A stretch of DNA of 30,976 nt from a virus: positions 1 to 30,976 of the IMG/VR virus record IMGVR_UViG_3300032668_001213. The stretch is one strand, 5' to 3'. Below, piece after piece: positions 13,464 through 23,155 of the stretch (position 1 is its first letter; every line of letters starts with the position of its first letter). The position numbers and the translations under genes are program-made. The notes beneath the pieces were generated by a model that saw nothing but the letters and a program-made list of their open reading frames with translations, was not told the origin of the DNA and did no database searches.

Positions 13464-16021
13464 GAGAATATGTCAAATAAGTCTGTTGTTACTTCGTTAG
13501 TTAAATCTGGTAAACGCCATCCAATAGCTTCATATACAGCTAATATCGGCGGTTTAATTATTGTATCGAACATTTCAATATAGTCTACTTGAAATTCATT
13601 AAATTCTGGTGGAAAGTTGTAAGGATAACAAAGAGTATCGATATTATACTTGTTTGGTGCAATATAAATCTTCTTTACTTTACCACCGGAAGTAATTCGT
13701 TCATACTTTGTTTCCAAATGTAAATGTTTTAGTAGTTGATTATACCATAATGCACCTTTAACGTGATTTGGTGTACCAGTACCTATCTTAAAGCCATCTG
13801 CTTTTACTTCGTACTTCTCTAAATCACTAAGACCACCGCGAATAGCAATTTCATCTACATTCAACGTTTTAAACGTGTCATAAACCTCTTTGTAAAGGCT
13901 GTTTGCCTTTATTTGATCCTGACCTAACAGAGAGTTCTCAATGACCTTCTTAATCAGTTCTTTTGCTTTCTTTGGCGTTGTAGATCTAGCGATTTCTACC
14001 CCAACATACTTAAACTTATTAACGTTTGCACCTTCATCGTTTAATACGTGAATAATATAGCGCTTCTTCTGTAGATAAACACCTACATCACAAATTGATT
14101 CACGTTTAAAGAAGTAACGAGGGTCAGTAGACTTAAATTCTGCAGCAGACCAACGTTTAATTTCGTTATTTAAATATGTACCGATTTCTTTATCGATTAA
14201 ATCTATACCTTCTGGTGTTACTTTACCGTTAGCAAATAGCTTTATCTTAAGCTTATCAACAATCGGTTGAATAGTAACATGAGTACTGTCAGTGTCACCA
14301 TAAATGTTAAGAGAAACGTTAACTCCGTATTTTTCTTTAGCATATGTATCAAGGATGATACCTGCCTGCTTAACCACAGACTGCCCAGTAAGAGTAATGC
14401 TACCGGCGTGATCACTATCACAAATAGGACTAAACTTATTAGCAAAAACACCGTAAATGGAGTTAAGAAGAATTTTGATAACGTGCTGTATGGTGTCAGC
14501 TCGTTCCATATTAAACTTACACGTTTTATATTCATCAGTATCTGGGGTTAAATTACTTAGCTGTTTCTTATATTCAATATACTGATTTTTGTTTCTTACC
14601 CGCTCACTATAAAGGTTATCAATTAGAGACGGTACAACACCTTTTTTCTTCTGTGTATACAAAACGTTAGCTTTTGATATAGCTAACTTTTCAATCTCCA
14701 TAAACTTTTCGAGCTTATCGAGGGGTACTGTCTTTTCAGTACCACTAGCTAACAATAAAGTAGCTTCAGTATCGGTCTTGCGAATAATTTTACCTATCTT
14801 AGTCTCTGGCGAAATATTAAGAGTAATGATAGTGTTAGGGTATAGTGAATTAGCGTCATAACTCACTACTGCAGTCTTTAAACCGCGTTCTGGATCTCTA
14901 ACATAACCACCTTCAATTTCATCTCTAGTAGGGCCTGAAACGAATGTTGGTATAACCATACCGTGTTTATACGCTTCTAAAGCAACACAACCAGTAACAA
15001 TAGATACTTTACCTAAAGCAGCTTCAAAACTAGTTAAGCCTTTGTACGCTAACATACGAATAATTTTAAAGAACTGTAATTTCTTTTCCATTCGTACTAA
15101 CAGGTCAACGTCCTGAATATTATAATCTACAAAGTTATTCCAGTCGTTTTCAGATAGAGAAGCTAAGTTAGTAGCGTTAATAGCTAATTTACCTTCACCT
15201 AATTCATGTTGAGCAACAAAGTTTAGTGCGTATGATTCAAGCAAACCACGTGCAAAACCTTTATATACTTCAAGGTAGTCCATAGCTGATATACCGTGAA
15301 TATACCAACGATCTAACTCTTGTCCTTTAACGAAAATACCTTTACGACACCATAGACTTTTTAACGGCGATAAGCGTTTAGCTGCGTTTTCACCTAATAA
15401 ATTATTAATACGGTTAATGGTATAAGGAAAGTCGAAAAAGTCTGTATTCCACCCGGATAGAATATCAGGGTAGTAGTCTTTCTCCCAAAAGTCTAAGAAC
15501 TTATTGAGTAGATCTACTTCGCCACTACACTCCGTATAAATGACGTTTTTACGTGTTGGTGTGTATGGTTTACAACCCCAGGTATAAAACGTTTCTGATA
15601 AGTTATCGTATATCGTTATAAGGTTGATAGGGTGCTTAGCATCCTTAGCTTCAGGAAACTCATCTGGTGAATAAACTTCAATATCAAGAAAACAAACCTT
15701 TAATGGGTTAGCAGAAAACTCAGGCTTTTCGTAATCTTCTTTATACTTTTCGATAAGAAACTGCTGTTCTACCTGAATATTGTGATATAAACGTTTAATA
15801 GCACCGTCCTGCGCTGCTTTATTACGTTCAAACGAATTCTTAAATACCTTTTTCTTTAACTTAGTGTTAAAGATAGATAAAGCATCAGCGTTATCCTGAT
15901 TAGTTTCTACATAAAAATAAGGACTATACAGTTCTTTCTTAACTGTACGGTTACCGTTTTTATCCCAGGTAAAAAGGTAAGCAGTAGATTCGCGAGAATT
16001 ATAATATACGTTACGATACAC
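13460..16021 (-). CDS. 43: DNA polymerase, family B (gp43)
   Basis: An 853-residue replicative polymerase with proofreading. Exonuclease motifs: FLDIEVYS (D113, E115), SGWNTDFFDFPY (N192, D194) and YNIQDVDLL (Y300, D304). Polymerase motifs: A, SYDANSLYPNTI (387-398); B, KILLNSIYGVFANKF (516-530); C, IYGDTDST (573-580). All catalytic acidic residues are present. T4 gp43 is 898 aa. The likely start is GTG at 16021 (reads YRNVYYNSRES); no ATG lies nearby in frame, and only a distant AGGTGG precedes it. Its stop overlaps the dpdA start by 4 bases, so replication and modification enzymes are made from coupled reading frames. Confidence 0.95.
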   Translation of the reverse strand: MYRNVYYNSRESTAYLFTWDKNGNRTVKKELYSPYFYVETNQDNADALSIFNTKLKKKVFKNSFERNKAAQDGAIKRLYHNIQVEQQFLIEKYKEDYEKPEFSANPLKVCFLDIEVYSPDEFPEAKDAKHPINLITIYDNLSETFYTWGCKPYTPTRKNVIYTECSGEVDLLNKFLDFWEKDYYPDILSGWNTDFFDFPYTINRINNLLGENAAKRLSPLKSLWCRKGIFVKGQELDRWYIHGISAMDYLEVYKGFARGLLESYALNFVAQHELGEGKLAINATNLASLSENDWNNFVDYNIQDVDLLVRMEKKLQFFKIIRMLAYKGLTSFEAALGKVSIVTGCVALEAYKHGMVIPTFVSGPTRDEIEGGYVRDPERGLKTAVVSYDANSLYPNTIITLNISPETKIGKIIRKTDTEATLLLASGTEKTVPLDKLEKFMEIEKLAISKANVLYTQKKKGVVPSLIDNLYSERVRNKNQYIEYKKQLSNLTPDTDEYKTCKFNMERADTIQHVIKILLNSIYGVFANKFSPICDSDHAGSITLTGQSVVKQAGIILDTYAKEKYGVNVSLNIYGDTDSTHVTIQPIVDKLKIKLFANGKVTPEGIDLIDKEIGTYLNNEIKRWSAAEFKSTDPRYFFKRESICDVGVYLQKKRYIIHVLNDEGANVNKFKYVGVEIARSTTPKKAKELIKKVIENSLLGQDQIKANSLYKEVYDTFKTLNVDEIAIRGGLSDLEKYEVKADGFKIGTGTPNHVKGALWYNQLLKHLHLETKYERITSGGKVKKIYIAPNKYNIDTLCYPYNFPPEFNEFQVDYIEMFDTIIKPPILAVYEAIGWRLPDLTNEVTTDLFDIFS

Positions 16022-16052
16022 AAAATATATTATGTACCACCTTACTAACTAA

Positions 16053-17228
16053 TCAAGAAGGAAAGTAAACTTTCATATGCTCGTCAATATGATCTTCCAA
16101 CCAGTATTTGGTAGCAACCTTACGAGCATCATCTGATTCGTTCAAGTACATTCTACGGTCTCTTAGTAGCTTCTTAGCTAAATCCATCATTTCATCAGGA
16201 GTATCGAACCGTAGTGGCGCAATAGGGTCTGTATTATATGGTGGAGCGTCTTGGCATAAACATGGAATACCTAGTGCACCTGCTTCAAGATACTTGATAG
16301 GTGCTTTAGCATAATTAAACTTGTTATTCTGTAAAGGTGCAAATGCTAAATTAAGGTTTAACGAATCAAATGCATAATTGTATTCGTATAATGATTTCCA
16401 CCCAACAAACTCAACTTCACCAGCTTGAATAAGATCTTGTATACCGTTTGGAGCAGCACCCATAAATACCCATTTATAATCCTTGTAAGTTTTACGAATA
16501 ATATCGGTATAAGGCTCAATATCATCTATTACACCTGGTAATCTCATTACGTTTAAGTGTGTTGGACTACCTACATAACCAATACGCGGACGCTTTTTAT
16601 TACGGTCAAAATTTTCTACTACCTTTTGTTTACTATAAAAACGATCCATCCAGAATTTAGGTAAATAGTTAGGAACAACTATAGCTGGTACCCCGGTTCT
16701 TTCTGAATAGTAATCTGCCATGAACTTAGTAGGGCAAGTAATAGCATCACAAAGTCTAATAATTTCAGTAGCAGTTTTACCTATAACTGGATCAACAAAA
16801 GCTTCTCTAGATTTGTTGTATAGAGGAATATCTTCAGGGAAAATAACGTCGTCAATTTCGTAATAGATTTTAAACTTGTTACCTTTATTAGAAGTATCTC
16901 TTAAGAACTTTACAAACTCTAATTGAGGGGGTGTTACTTGACGTTGTATCTTTACTGACTTAACTCCTGCATAATAACGTGGGTCTAGTAACATCACAGT
17001 TGAGTTAATAACAACACCCCTACCAGAAGCATTAATTAAAGATTCTGGCCAATGTAAGCGCCAGAAACCGCAACCACCATGATCAGCTGCAAAGCTAATA
17101 GCCATATTAGCTGGGGCAGGACCACCAGGAGATGGGGCTTGAACCTGCTGTGCATTAGCAATAGGAGAACCAAATGCAGGTGCTCCAAATGGAAGTGCGG
17201 GTGCGCCAAGTACGAAGGAATTATTCAT
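16053..17228 (-). CDS. GT-B glycosyltransferase with Ala/Pro-rich leader
   Basis: A 391-residue glycosyltransferase of the GT-B fold (GT1/GT4-like). After an Ala/Gly/Pro-rich leader (residues 1-41, with GAPALPFGAPAFG repeats) the folded part begins MAISFAADHGGCGFWRLHWP. Donor-side features follow: RIGYVGSPTHLNV near residue 206, and IKYLEAGALGIPCLC near 318, the usual place for the sugar-nucleotide contacts. The acceptor is unknown. It overlaps the gp46 stop by 8 bases (ATGAATAA), and gp43 follows after 31 bases. Related GT-B genes occur in replication regions of other marine T4-like phages. It is separated by gp46 from the five-gene glycosyltransferase island. Confidence 0.8.
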   Translation of the reverse strand: MNNSFVLGAPALPFGAPAFGSPIANAQQVQAPSPGGPAPANMAISFAADHGGCGFWRLHWPESLINASGRGVVINSTVMLLDPRYYAGVKSVKIQRQVTPPQLEFVKFLRDTSNKGNKFKIYYEIDDVIFPEDIPLYNKSREAFVDPVIGKTATEIIRLCDAITCPTKFMADYYSERTGVPAIVVPNYLPKFWMDRFYSKQKVVENFDRNKKRPRIGYVGSPTHLNVMRLPGVIDDIEPYTDIIRKTYKDYKWVFMGAAPNGIQDLIQAGEVEFVGWKSLYEYNYAFDSLNLNLAFAPLQNNKFNYAKAPIKYLEAGALGIPCLCQDAPPYNTDPIAPLRFDTPDEMMDLAKKLLRDRRMYLNESDDARKVATKYWLEDHIDEHMKVYFPS

Positions 17229-19047
17229 TATTAAAATTTGTTGTTGCTCTTACTGTAATACCGTTTTTCTTTTCTAGGAATATAATTTCACCACTTGTAC
17301 AGTATTTCATACTTTCCTTGCGGTGTGATATTATATACACTGCCTCTTGGTATTTTTCCACTCTATCACGTATTATATCCAATACCAATTCAATACCTTT
17401 TTCATCTAAAGATGAGTCAAGTAATTCGTCAAATACGGATATATTCAACCATACATTAGCTTTAGCTCTACGGATATCCTGAAAAGTAAAGATCATTGCA
17501 AGATCAATTGCTTTACGTTCAGCTCCAGAAAAATTAAAGTAACTACATTCAGCACCACGTTCATTAGTGATAGTTTCTTCAAAGAACTCATTAAACTTGA
17601 CTGTACTATTACTTTCAAGCTTTTTAAGGTAATAAGCAAGTCTAAGGTTTAATACTTCTAATATCTTTTTAACAATATACGACTTTACACCTTCTTCTGA
17701 AGTAATAAACTTAGCGGACTCAATTATATCAATTCTAGTCTGTAGCTCTTCTACTTTTACTTTAATTTCAGATATACGATCTTCTATCTTCTTAATATTA
17801 TCGTTATATGCACCGTCATCGTTATTCAATGCATCTAAATCTACTACTAACTGTGATTGCCACTCTTTAAGCTGGTTTAAACGATTGTTAATACTCTCTA
17901 CTTCTTTTTTACGAATATTAAAATCATTTATCTTCTTTTGGGTATTAGTAATATGAGTCTCAACTTTATTTAACTGGTTTTGAGCTTCTACTAAGAGAGG
18001 CTTCTGTGTATTAACTACTTCAGTAAATTTTTGTATTTCGTTTTGACATTCAGCTTTGTCTTTTTCGTATTGTAAGTTAGTAGCTTCTGCTAAGTCTTTA
18101 CCACAATGCGGACATCTACTATCTACCTTTTTAAGCTTCTTGATACGATCATTATTAAGTTTAATATGTGTTTCTGCTTCTGTAATGAGCTTATTAATAG
18201 CAGCTATCTTACGATCGCATAAATTTTCAGCATTTTTAAGCGCTGACATATTATCTAATATCTTTTTCTCAGCTTCAGTATCTACTGATTCAATCTTACC
18301 AATCTTTTCGTTAATTAAAGCAATTTCTTGTGTATTATTACGTTGACGAGTAAGAAGCACTTCTCTACGTTTACTTTTCGTTTCTTCGTATGTTTCTCTT
18401 TGCTTAATGCTATCTTGTAATGATTTCTCAGTAGTATCTATCTTAGCATGTTCAATATCTAAGCAACGTTTAGCTTCATTAAAATCTGAACGGGCAATAA
18501 GCAACATATTGCTAAACACCTCTAAACCTAGAATACCTTCAATAAACTTACGTTTTTCGATTTTCTTTTGAGCCATAAACGGTACTGTATTGTTTATGGT
18601 CATTACTACACTATTCTGAAACACTTCTGAAGAAGTATTAATAATATCTATAATGTACTCTGTAGTTTGTGGTACACCTGAACGAGTCTTGTCTTCACCG
18701 TTAATAAACAGATGGCACTTAGTAGGATTAAGTGTTCTTACTATTTTATATTCAGTTTTTACATTATTAATATCTACAGTAAACTCTAATTCTACCTCAC
18801 AAACGTCTTCTGGATAAAGATTGTTAACAATGTTTTCTTTCTTAAGATCTCTAATGGTAGATCCATACAAAGCAAAGTGTATAGCATCTGCAACTGTAGA
18901 CTTACCTACACCGTTTGCACGATCTGCTTTATCTAAATTACGCCCGGTAATAATATTCAACCCGGGCTTAAAATCTACCGCAACCGGTCTTTTACCTACA
19001 GACAGGAAGTTAGTAATTTTAATTGACTTAAAAAAGACGTACTGCAT
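17221..19047 (-). CDS. 46: Recombination nuclease ATPase subunit gp46 (Rad50/SbcC-like)
   Basis: A 608-residue SMC-like ATPase that works with gp47 to resect DNA ends for UvsX-driven recombination. The N-terminal half-site has Walker A GVGKST (46-51). Long coiled-coil arms (about 190-305 and 320-450) flank a zinc hook CPHC (312-315). The C-terminal half-site has signature FSGAERKAIDLA (506-517) and Walker B VFDELLDSSLDEKG (538-551). T4 gp46 is 560 aa. I chose ATG at 19047 (MQYVFFKSIK); a TTG at 19074 would lie inside the upstream gene. An AGAGG sits about 15 bases upstream, with a small inverted repeat between it and the ATG. Confidence 0.92.
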   Translation of the reverse strand: MQYVFFKSIKITNFLSVGKRPVAVDFKPGLNIITGRNLDKADRANGVGKSTVADAIHFALYGSTIRDLKKENIVNNLYPEDVCEVELEFTVDINNVKTEYKIVRTLNPTKCHLFINGEDKTRSGVPQTTEYIIDIINTSSEVFQNSVVMTINNTVPFMAQKKIEKRKFIEGILGLEVFSNMLLIARSDFNEAKRCLDIEHAKIDTTEKSLQDSIKQRETYEETKSKRREVLLTRQRNNTQEIALINEKIGKIESVDTEAEKKILDNMSALKNAENLCDRKIAAINKLITEAETHIKLNNDRIKKLKKVDSRCPHCGKDLAEATNLQYEKDKAECQNEIQKFTEVVNTQKPLLVEAQNQLNKVETHITNTQKKINDFNIRKKEVESINNRLNQLKEWQSQLVVDLDALNNDDGAYNDNIKKIEDRISEIKVKVEELQTRIDIIESAKFITSEEGVKSYIVKKILEVLNLRLAYYLKKLESNSTVKFNEFFEETITNERGAECSYFNFSGAERKAIDLAMIFTFQDIRRAKANVWLNISVFDELLDSSLDEKGIELVLDIIRDRVEKYQEAVYIISHRKESMKYCTSGEIIFLEKKNGITVRATTNFNNE

Positions 19048-19066
19048 TAGGTTAAAATTATAACCT

Positions 19067-19927
19067 CTAAGCAATATTATTCAACGTGTCCAACATTCTT
19101 TTTGCTACTGCTGTTGCAGTACAGTTCTGATATAATGCCTGTCTAAACGATTCAATATGTTTGTCGTAAACGTTTTCAGGTTTTTCTTTGTTAAATATGT
19201 CTGTAAGCACGCTTTGACATTCTTTCTTAGGAAAATACTTCATTGTAAGATCAGGGCATTTATCTATGTTATAAAACACGGGTATACAGCCGTTACCTAA
19301 TATTTCGTAATGTCTCAAGCAATCCCAACCAGCTTTCCTTACAGTTACACCGAATCTTGATTCATTATAATCATTGTAGTAGTCTTTTTCGTTTTTGTAT
19401 ATGTACGTACTTTTATCTAAAGGTGTAATATATGCTACATTTTTAACTTTATTTGTGTTAAAGTTAATTTTACACATAGGTATAGCAAAATTTATAGGAA
19501 ACATTCTAGGCTTTTCGTAAACAAGCTCGCGCTTAAAATAGACAATACCTTTACTATAAGAAGGATGAATATTAGTTTCATCTTCCCCATCTATTGCAAT
19601 AATTTTATTGGTTGGGTAGTATTTTAGTATTTCATCTAGATAATCACTACATCTCCATATAGAACCATACACTACAAGGTCAAAGTATCTGTTTACAATT
19701 TTAGAAGTAATATCAGTACGATCTACATCTAAATCTGGTAATACGCGAGTTACGGTCATACCCATACCGTAAAGCTTACTAGCTCTCTCAGCATCGTAAT
19801 TATCATAGTTGTGAGCTTGTTTGTTAAGATCAACAACATCTGCACCGTATAGTTCCTTAAGACCTATCAGTACTGCATCATTTTGATAGTCTACGTGATC
19901 GCCTTTAGTTAGGTAAAGTATTTTCAT
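19067..19927 (-). CDS. Glycosyltransferase-like protein (island gene 5)
   Basis: A 286-residue protein with a Rossmann-like N-terminus (MKILYLTKGDHVDYQNDAV) and a C-terminal segment CLRHYEILGNGCIPVFYN near residue 210, the shape of an exostosin/GT-B donor-binding region (EI..G..P). Between them are LVVYGSIWR (near 84) and IIAIDGEDE (near 108). No membrane segment or signal peptide is seen. It is the last gene of the five-gene island, overlaps the next upstream GT by 4 bases and ends 19 bases before the gp46 start. Donor and acceptor are unknown. A non-catalytic GT-fold protein is possible. Confidence 0.65.
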   Translation of the reverse strand: MKILYLTKGDHVDYQNDAVLIGLKELYGADVVDLNKQAHNYDNYDAERASKLYGMGMTVTRVLPDLDVDRTDITSKIVNRYFDLVVYGSIWRCSDYLDEILKYYPTNKIIAIDGEDETNIHPSYSKGIVYFKRELVYEKPRMFPINFAIPMCKINFNTNKVKNVAYITPLDKSTYIYKNEKDYYNDYNESRFGVTVRKAGWDCLRHYEILGNGCIPVFYNIDKCPDLTMKYFPKKECQSVLTDIFNKEKPENVYDKHIESFRQALYQNCTATAVAKRMLDTLNNIA

Positions 19928-20814
19928 AGAAATTTTAATAATGATTTAACTCTTGCTGTAGCTGTATGGTATTTTGATACTTTGTCAAAGCCTGCTTGAG
20001 CAATTTTAAGTCTTTCTTCATCATGAGATGAATAGTAGTTTACTTTATCGATACAATCATCTAAAGAATCGAAATATACAATATCTTTACCTTCTTCGAA
20101 TATTAAATCTATACGAGTATCTTTATCTAGTCTATCAGCAATAACCATTCTATTAGCTAACATACCTTCAAATATACGACGTGTTACTTCTTTATATTGA
20201 CTGTTCTGTAAAACGATTTTACCTCTTCTGAGATACGATGAATGTTCTAAAGCGTGTAAACCACTACGAGTATCAAATCTATCACCTAGACGCGCTCTTA
20301 CACTTTGAAAGAACTTATCTGATACATCTCTAGTACATACTGCATCTAAATCAGGTTCAATACTATAAACCTTCCCAGGGTACATGGCGGTATCCGCAAA
20401 ATGCGGGAACCACATAGCTTTATAGCCTAAACCTGTATATCTCTGTACACATCTAATATCTGGCGAAATAATAAAGTCAAATTTACCAATCTGAGCTTTT
20501 TGATAATTATATGCAAAGCTTTGCGGGTCATCACCAGATTCCAGTATCCATTTTGCGGAAGGAAATTGATCTTTAGTTAAAAGAGGACTACGAAACATGC
20601 CGTAATCAAGATTAATGATTACGTCTGGTATGAATATACCTGATTTAGCTTCAAAAAGTAAGTCAGTTATACCATCTTCAGTATACTGCTCTTGCAAATT
20701 CATTGAAGAGTAGCATTTGGTTTTATGGCCAGCTGCTTCAAACTCTCTTTGTAAAGCTATAGACGTATTCCAGACGTCTTTAGGTAATCTTGCATACAAA
20801 AACGATATGTTCAT
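19924..20814 (-). CDS. GT-B glycosyltransferase (GT4-like, island gene 4)
   Basis: A 296-residue protein with a GT-B plan: N-terminal MNISFLYARLPKDVWNTSIA acceptor-side domain, a central VINLDYGMFRSPLL region, and a C-terminal domain with the donor motif RRIFEGMLANRMVIADRLDK, followed by FEEGKDIVYFDSLDD, which is typical of glycos_transf_1_2 proteins. I chose ATG at 20814, one base after the preceding gene's stop; the longer form from 20850 would begin inside that gene. It overlaps the following GT gene by 4 bases (ATGA). The sugar and target are unknown. Confidence 0.75.
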   Translation of the reverse strand: MNISFLYARLPKDVWNTSIALQREFEAAGHKTKCYSSMNLQEQYTEDGITDLLFEAKSGIFIPDVIINLDYGMFRSPLLTKDQFPSAKWILESGDDPQSFAYNYQKAQIGKFDFIISPDIRCVQRYTGLGYKAMWFPHFADTAMYPGKVYSIEPDLDAVCTRDVSDKFFQSVRARLGDRFDTRSGLHALEHSSYLRRGKIVLQNSQYKEVTRRIFEGMLANRMVIADRLDKDTRIDLIFEEGKDIVYFDSLDDCIDKVNYYSSHDEERLKIAQAGFDKVSKYHTATARVKSLLKFL

Positions 20815-20815
20815 C

Positions 20816-21565
20816 TTATAAAGTATATTCTTTAAATTTTTTAAAGCCACCAGATTTGAATGGCTCTTCTAAATGCCATTTTGTACCAAGTATGTTACCT
20901 TGTGCATCCATATTAGCCGGTATATATTGACATCTTTGAGGTCCTCGATTAGCTTTAGCGGTATCACCGCTCTTATGACTAACTCGTGCACTTGTTAATA
21001 CGCCGTGTACGAGGTTGTTACGTTGTAAACTTAAAATATAGTCATTGTCTTGATAAAAGAAATAAAATCTTTCATCTAAATAACCAATCTTTTCAAATAC
21101 ACTTCTACGAGCGCAGAAACATGCTCCAAACATATGCAGTGCTATTTCCCAGCCGTAATAAAGCTTGTTATCGTTAACAAAATACTGTTTGGTGTGACGA
21201 TGCCACTCTCTGTCTATAGGGCTAATAGAACTAATAAAAGAATTACTTTCAAATTCTTTTACAATGTTTTGTATACAGTTTTTTTGTATGGTTAGGTCGT
21301 TATTAGGGCCCATAACATACTCAGCTTTACAGCGACTTAAACCTATGTTATAAAACTGGTTATAATTAAACTCAAAAGGAGGTATTATTACCTCTACCTT
21401 AGGTTGGTTATAATCTTTATTAAATTGCTTATACGATTCTATTACGTATATCTTTTCAATTAATTCATCAGCAGTAGCTATGTATGAATCAATACAGTTT
21501 TTAGTAGTTTGAAAGCTCTTGTCGTCTTCAGCAAGAGATAAAATAATAACATCAACTTTGTTCAT
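20816..21565 (-). CDS. GT-A (GT2-like) glycosyltransferase (island gene 3)
   Basis: A 249-residue GT2-type protein. It begins MNKVDVIILSLAEDDKSF, the usual strand-turn of the nucleotide-sugar site. The metal/donor motif position reads GPNNDLTI (86-93), so the classic DxD is NND here. A later GACFCARRSVFEKIGYLDE with FFYQDNDY matches the GT2 acceptor and catalytic-base area (about 148-178). The C-terminus is basic (FKKFKEYTL). It overlaps the preceding island gene by 14 bases. Typical roles are transfer of hexoses to glycans, proteins or DNA-linked groups; nothing in the sequence picks one. Confidence 0.78.
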   Translation of the reverse strand: MNKVDVIILSLAEDDKSFQTTKNCIDSYIATADELIEKIYVIESYKQFNKDYNQPKVEVIIPPFEFNYNQFYNIGLSRCKAEYVMGPNNDLTIQKNCIQNIVKEFESNSFISSISPIDREWHRHTKQYFVNDNKLYYGWEIALHMFGACFCARRSVFEKIGYLDERFYFFYQDNDYILSLQRNNLVHGVLTSARVSHKSGDTAKANRGPQRCQYIPANMDAQGNILGTKWHLEEPFKSGGFKKFKEYTL

Positions 21566-22337
21566 TTATAAATCTTTCTACGTCCTTATTAACGTCGTAT
21601 TGGTGAACAACTACAGGTATAATACTACCATCAATAACAATTTTACCATTTTTTATTTTAACTGTTCTCTTAGCATTAGCATATGCCATATTGGCTACTG
21701 TATTATAGTCCCAAATGTTGTATCTAAGATAATCAAATCGTACTACTTTGTTTAAAACAGCTTGATCAACGTTTGGATAGTTACCAATTCTACCGATTAC
21801 AATCGATATATCGGAACACATCTCTTTTAACAACTCTGCACATCTTTCTCTGTGGCCTAAAATTGCGCCACCATTAATAATTTCATAACCTCTAGTAAGA
21901 TTAAAAATATCTGTATTATAGCACAAGTTCATCCAAGTTGTGTTAGTTTTACAGTTCATTATAAGCTCTATTTCATGAAACACTGTAGGTTTACCTTGGG
22001 TCTTATAAAAGTCCTTAAATACATCTCCTTGAAAATAGACGTCTGTAAAATCACATAGAAATACATTTTCTGAAGTTGAGATCTTACTGCAATACAAATA
22101 AAAGAATATAACTTTAAGAGTATACGGCGAAAGATTTAAATCTACATTGTATTTTTCAGCAATAGGATGAGCATTCACATAATTGACGTTGTTGTTTTTA
22201 AAATAATCAACAACATCGTCTTTTAAATTACAACCAATGACAGTTACTTTGCTACCTGTCTTTATAGCAGACTGTATAAAGACTTTTATACCTTTATTAA
22301 GGCTGTAATTTTGCCCGTATGTAATTATTTCGTTCAT
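21552..22337 (-). CDS. GT-A-fold glycosyltransferase (GT8/DUF616-like, island gene 2)
   Basis: A 261-residue protein with GT-A features: an N-terminal alternating strand/helix domain (KVTVIGCNLKDDVVDYF), a metal-type motif FLCDFTDVYFQGD (93-105, with D96 and D99), and INGGAILGHRERCAELL near residue 155, matching the NGG/A-type segment of transferases that bind sugar nucleotides. A late PVVVHQYDVN near 243 may supply the C-terminal His common to GT8-like enzymes. It overlaps both neighbours (14 and 4 bases). Target unknown. Confidence 0.72.
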   Translation of the reverse strand: MNEIITYGQNYSLNKGIKVFIQSAIKTGSKVTVIGCNLKDDVVDYFKNNNVNYVNAHPIAEKYNVDLNLSPYTLKVIFFYLYCSKISTSENVFLCDFTDVYFQGDVFKDFYKTQGKPTVFHEIELIMNCKTNTTWMNLCYNTDIFNLTRGYEIINGGAILGHRERCAELLKEMCSDISIVIGRIGNYPNVDQAVLNKVVRFDYLRYNIWDYNTVANMAYANAKRTVKIKNGKIVIDGSIIPVVVHQYDVNKDVERFINEQS

Positions 22338-23155
22338 TTATTTTTAATCTGTTTAAGAATATTTAAAACCTCGTTTTGTGTATAGTTTCTAGGTTCGTTA
22401 GGGTAATGACCGTGCTTCTTTTTGTATAACTCTCTACCGCCGTACACGTTTTTCTGCCATTGCTCTGTTTTATTAGCAATAGAAGAGTTATCTATAGCAC
22501 CAGGCGCTTCTTCAAGGTATTTTTCACTATCAGCTATATCAGCAAACCACCAAAAAGGGGGGTGATAACCAGCTAATGCAATACGGTAAGTATGATCTAC
22601 GTGCTCCCAAGCATTATAAAATTGCTCATCAATATAACCCACTTTCTCAAGTATTTCTCGTGTAAAAAACGAAAACATCGCCACTGTATGAGTATATAAT
22701 GCAATTTTAACGTTGTTAGGATACTCAACTATAATACGAGGATTAACCGGGCTCTTTTGATCTAATAAATGTCTGTTATGAAGATCAAATTCTATATTTT
22801 GTTTACGATTAAATGGTGAACCAGGACCGTAATTAAAATGATGTATACCTGATTCTTTATATGCTTCAATATATTTGTAAAACACGGTCTTATCTTTAAT
22901 GAGCATATCATCTTCAATAATAAAAATGTAATCACAACTAGCATCATACAAATGCTTCATTGCTTTATTCTTAGATTTACCCACACCTAGATTAACTTCA
23001 TTTTGTAACCAAGTACCTGGTACCTCTATTTGGTTTTCAGCTTTACCGTCATTTACAACCACTAGTTCATTCACAACATCCATAGGGAGTGTTGCGATTA
23101 ATGCTTTGAGGTAATCGTTTCTATTACAGGTAATTATGCCTACACCGATTTTCAT
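22334..23155 (-). CDS. GT2-family glycosyltransferase (GT-A, island gene 1b)
   Basis: A 273-residue GT2 enzyme. It opens MKIGVGIITCNRNDYLKALI, the standard GT2 start, followed by VVNDGKAEN (34-42) and NLGVGKSKNKAM (55-66). The DxD-like motif is IIEDDML (79-85). The acceptor/catalytic segment FFTREILEKVGYIDEQFYNA with AWEHVDHTYR is near residues 163-191. The C-terminus (YTQNEVLNILKQIKNK) is basic and helical. It overlaps genes on both sides by 4 bases, so it is translated as part of the island. Of the island genes this has the most complete GT2 motif set. Confidence 0.85.
   Translation of the reverse strand: MKIGVGIITCNRNDYLKALIATLPMDVVNELVVVNDGKAENQIEVPGTWLQNEVNLGVGKSKNKAMKHLYDASCDYIFIIEDDMLIKDKTVFYKYIEAYKESGIHHFNYGPGSPFNRKQNIEFDLHNRHLLDQKSPVNPRIIVEYPNNVKIALYTHTVAMFSFFTREILEKVGYIDEQFYNAWEHVDHTYRIALAGYHPPFWWFADIADSEKYLEEAPGAIDNSSIANKTEQWQKNVYGGRELYKKKHGHYPNEPRNYTQNEVLNILKQIKNK

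Noticed and set aside
14242-14551. Open frames within gp43 and other large genes on either strand
   Set aside because: They lie inside well-supported genes, encode low-complexity or hydrophobic translations, and have no start signals.
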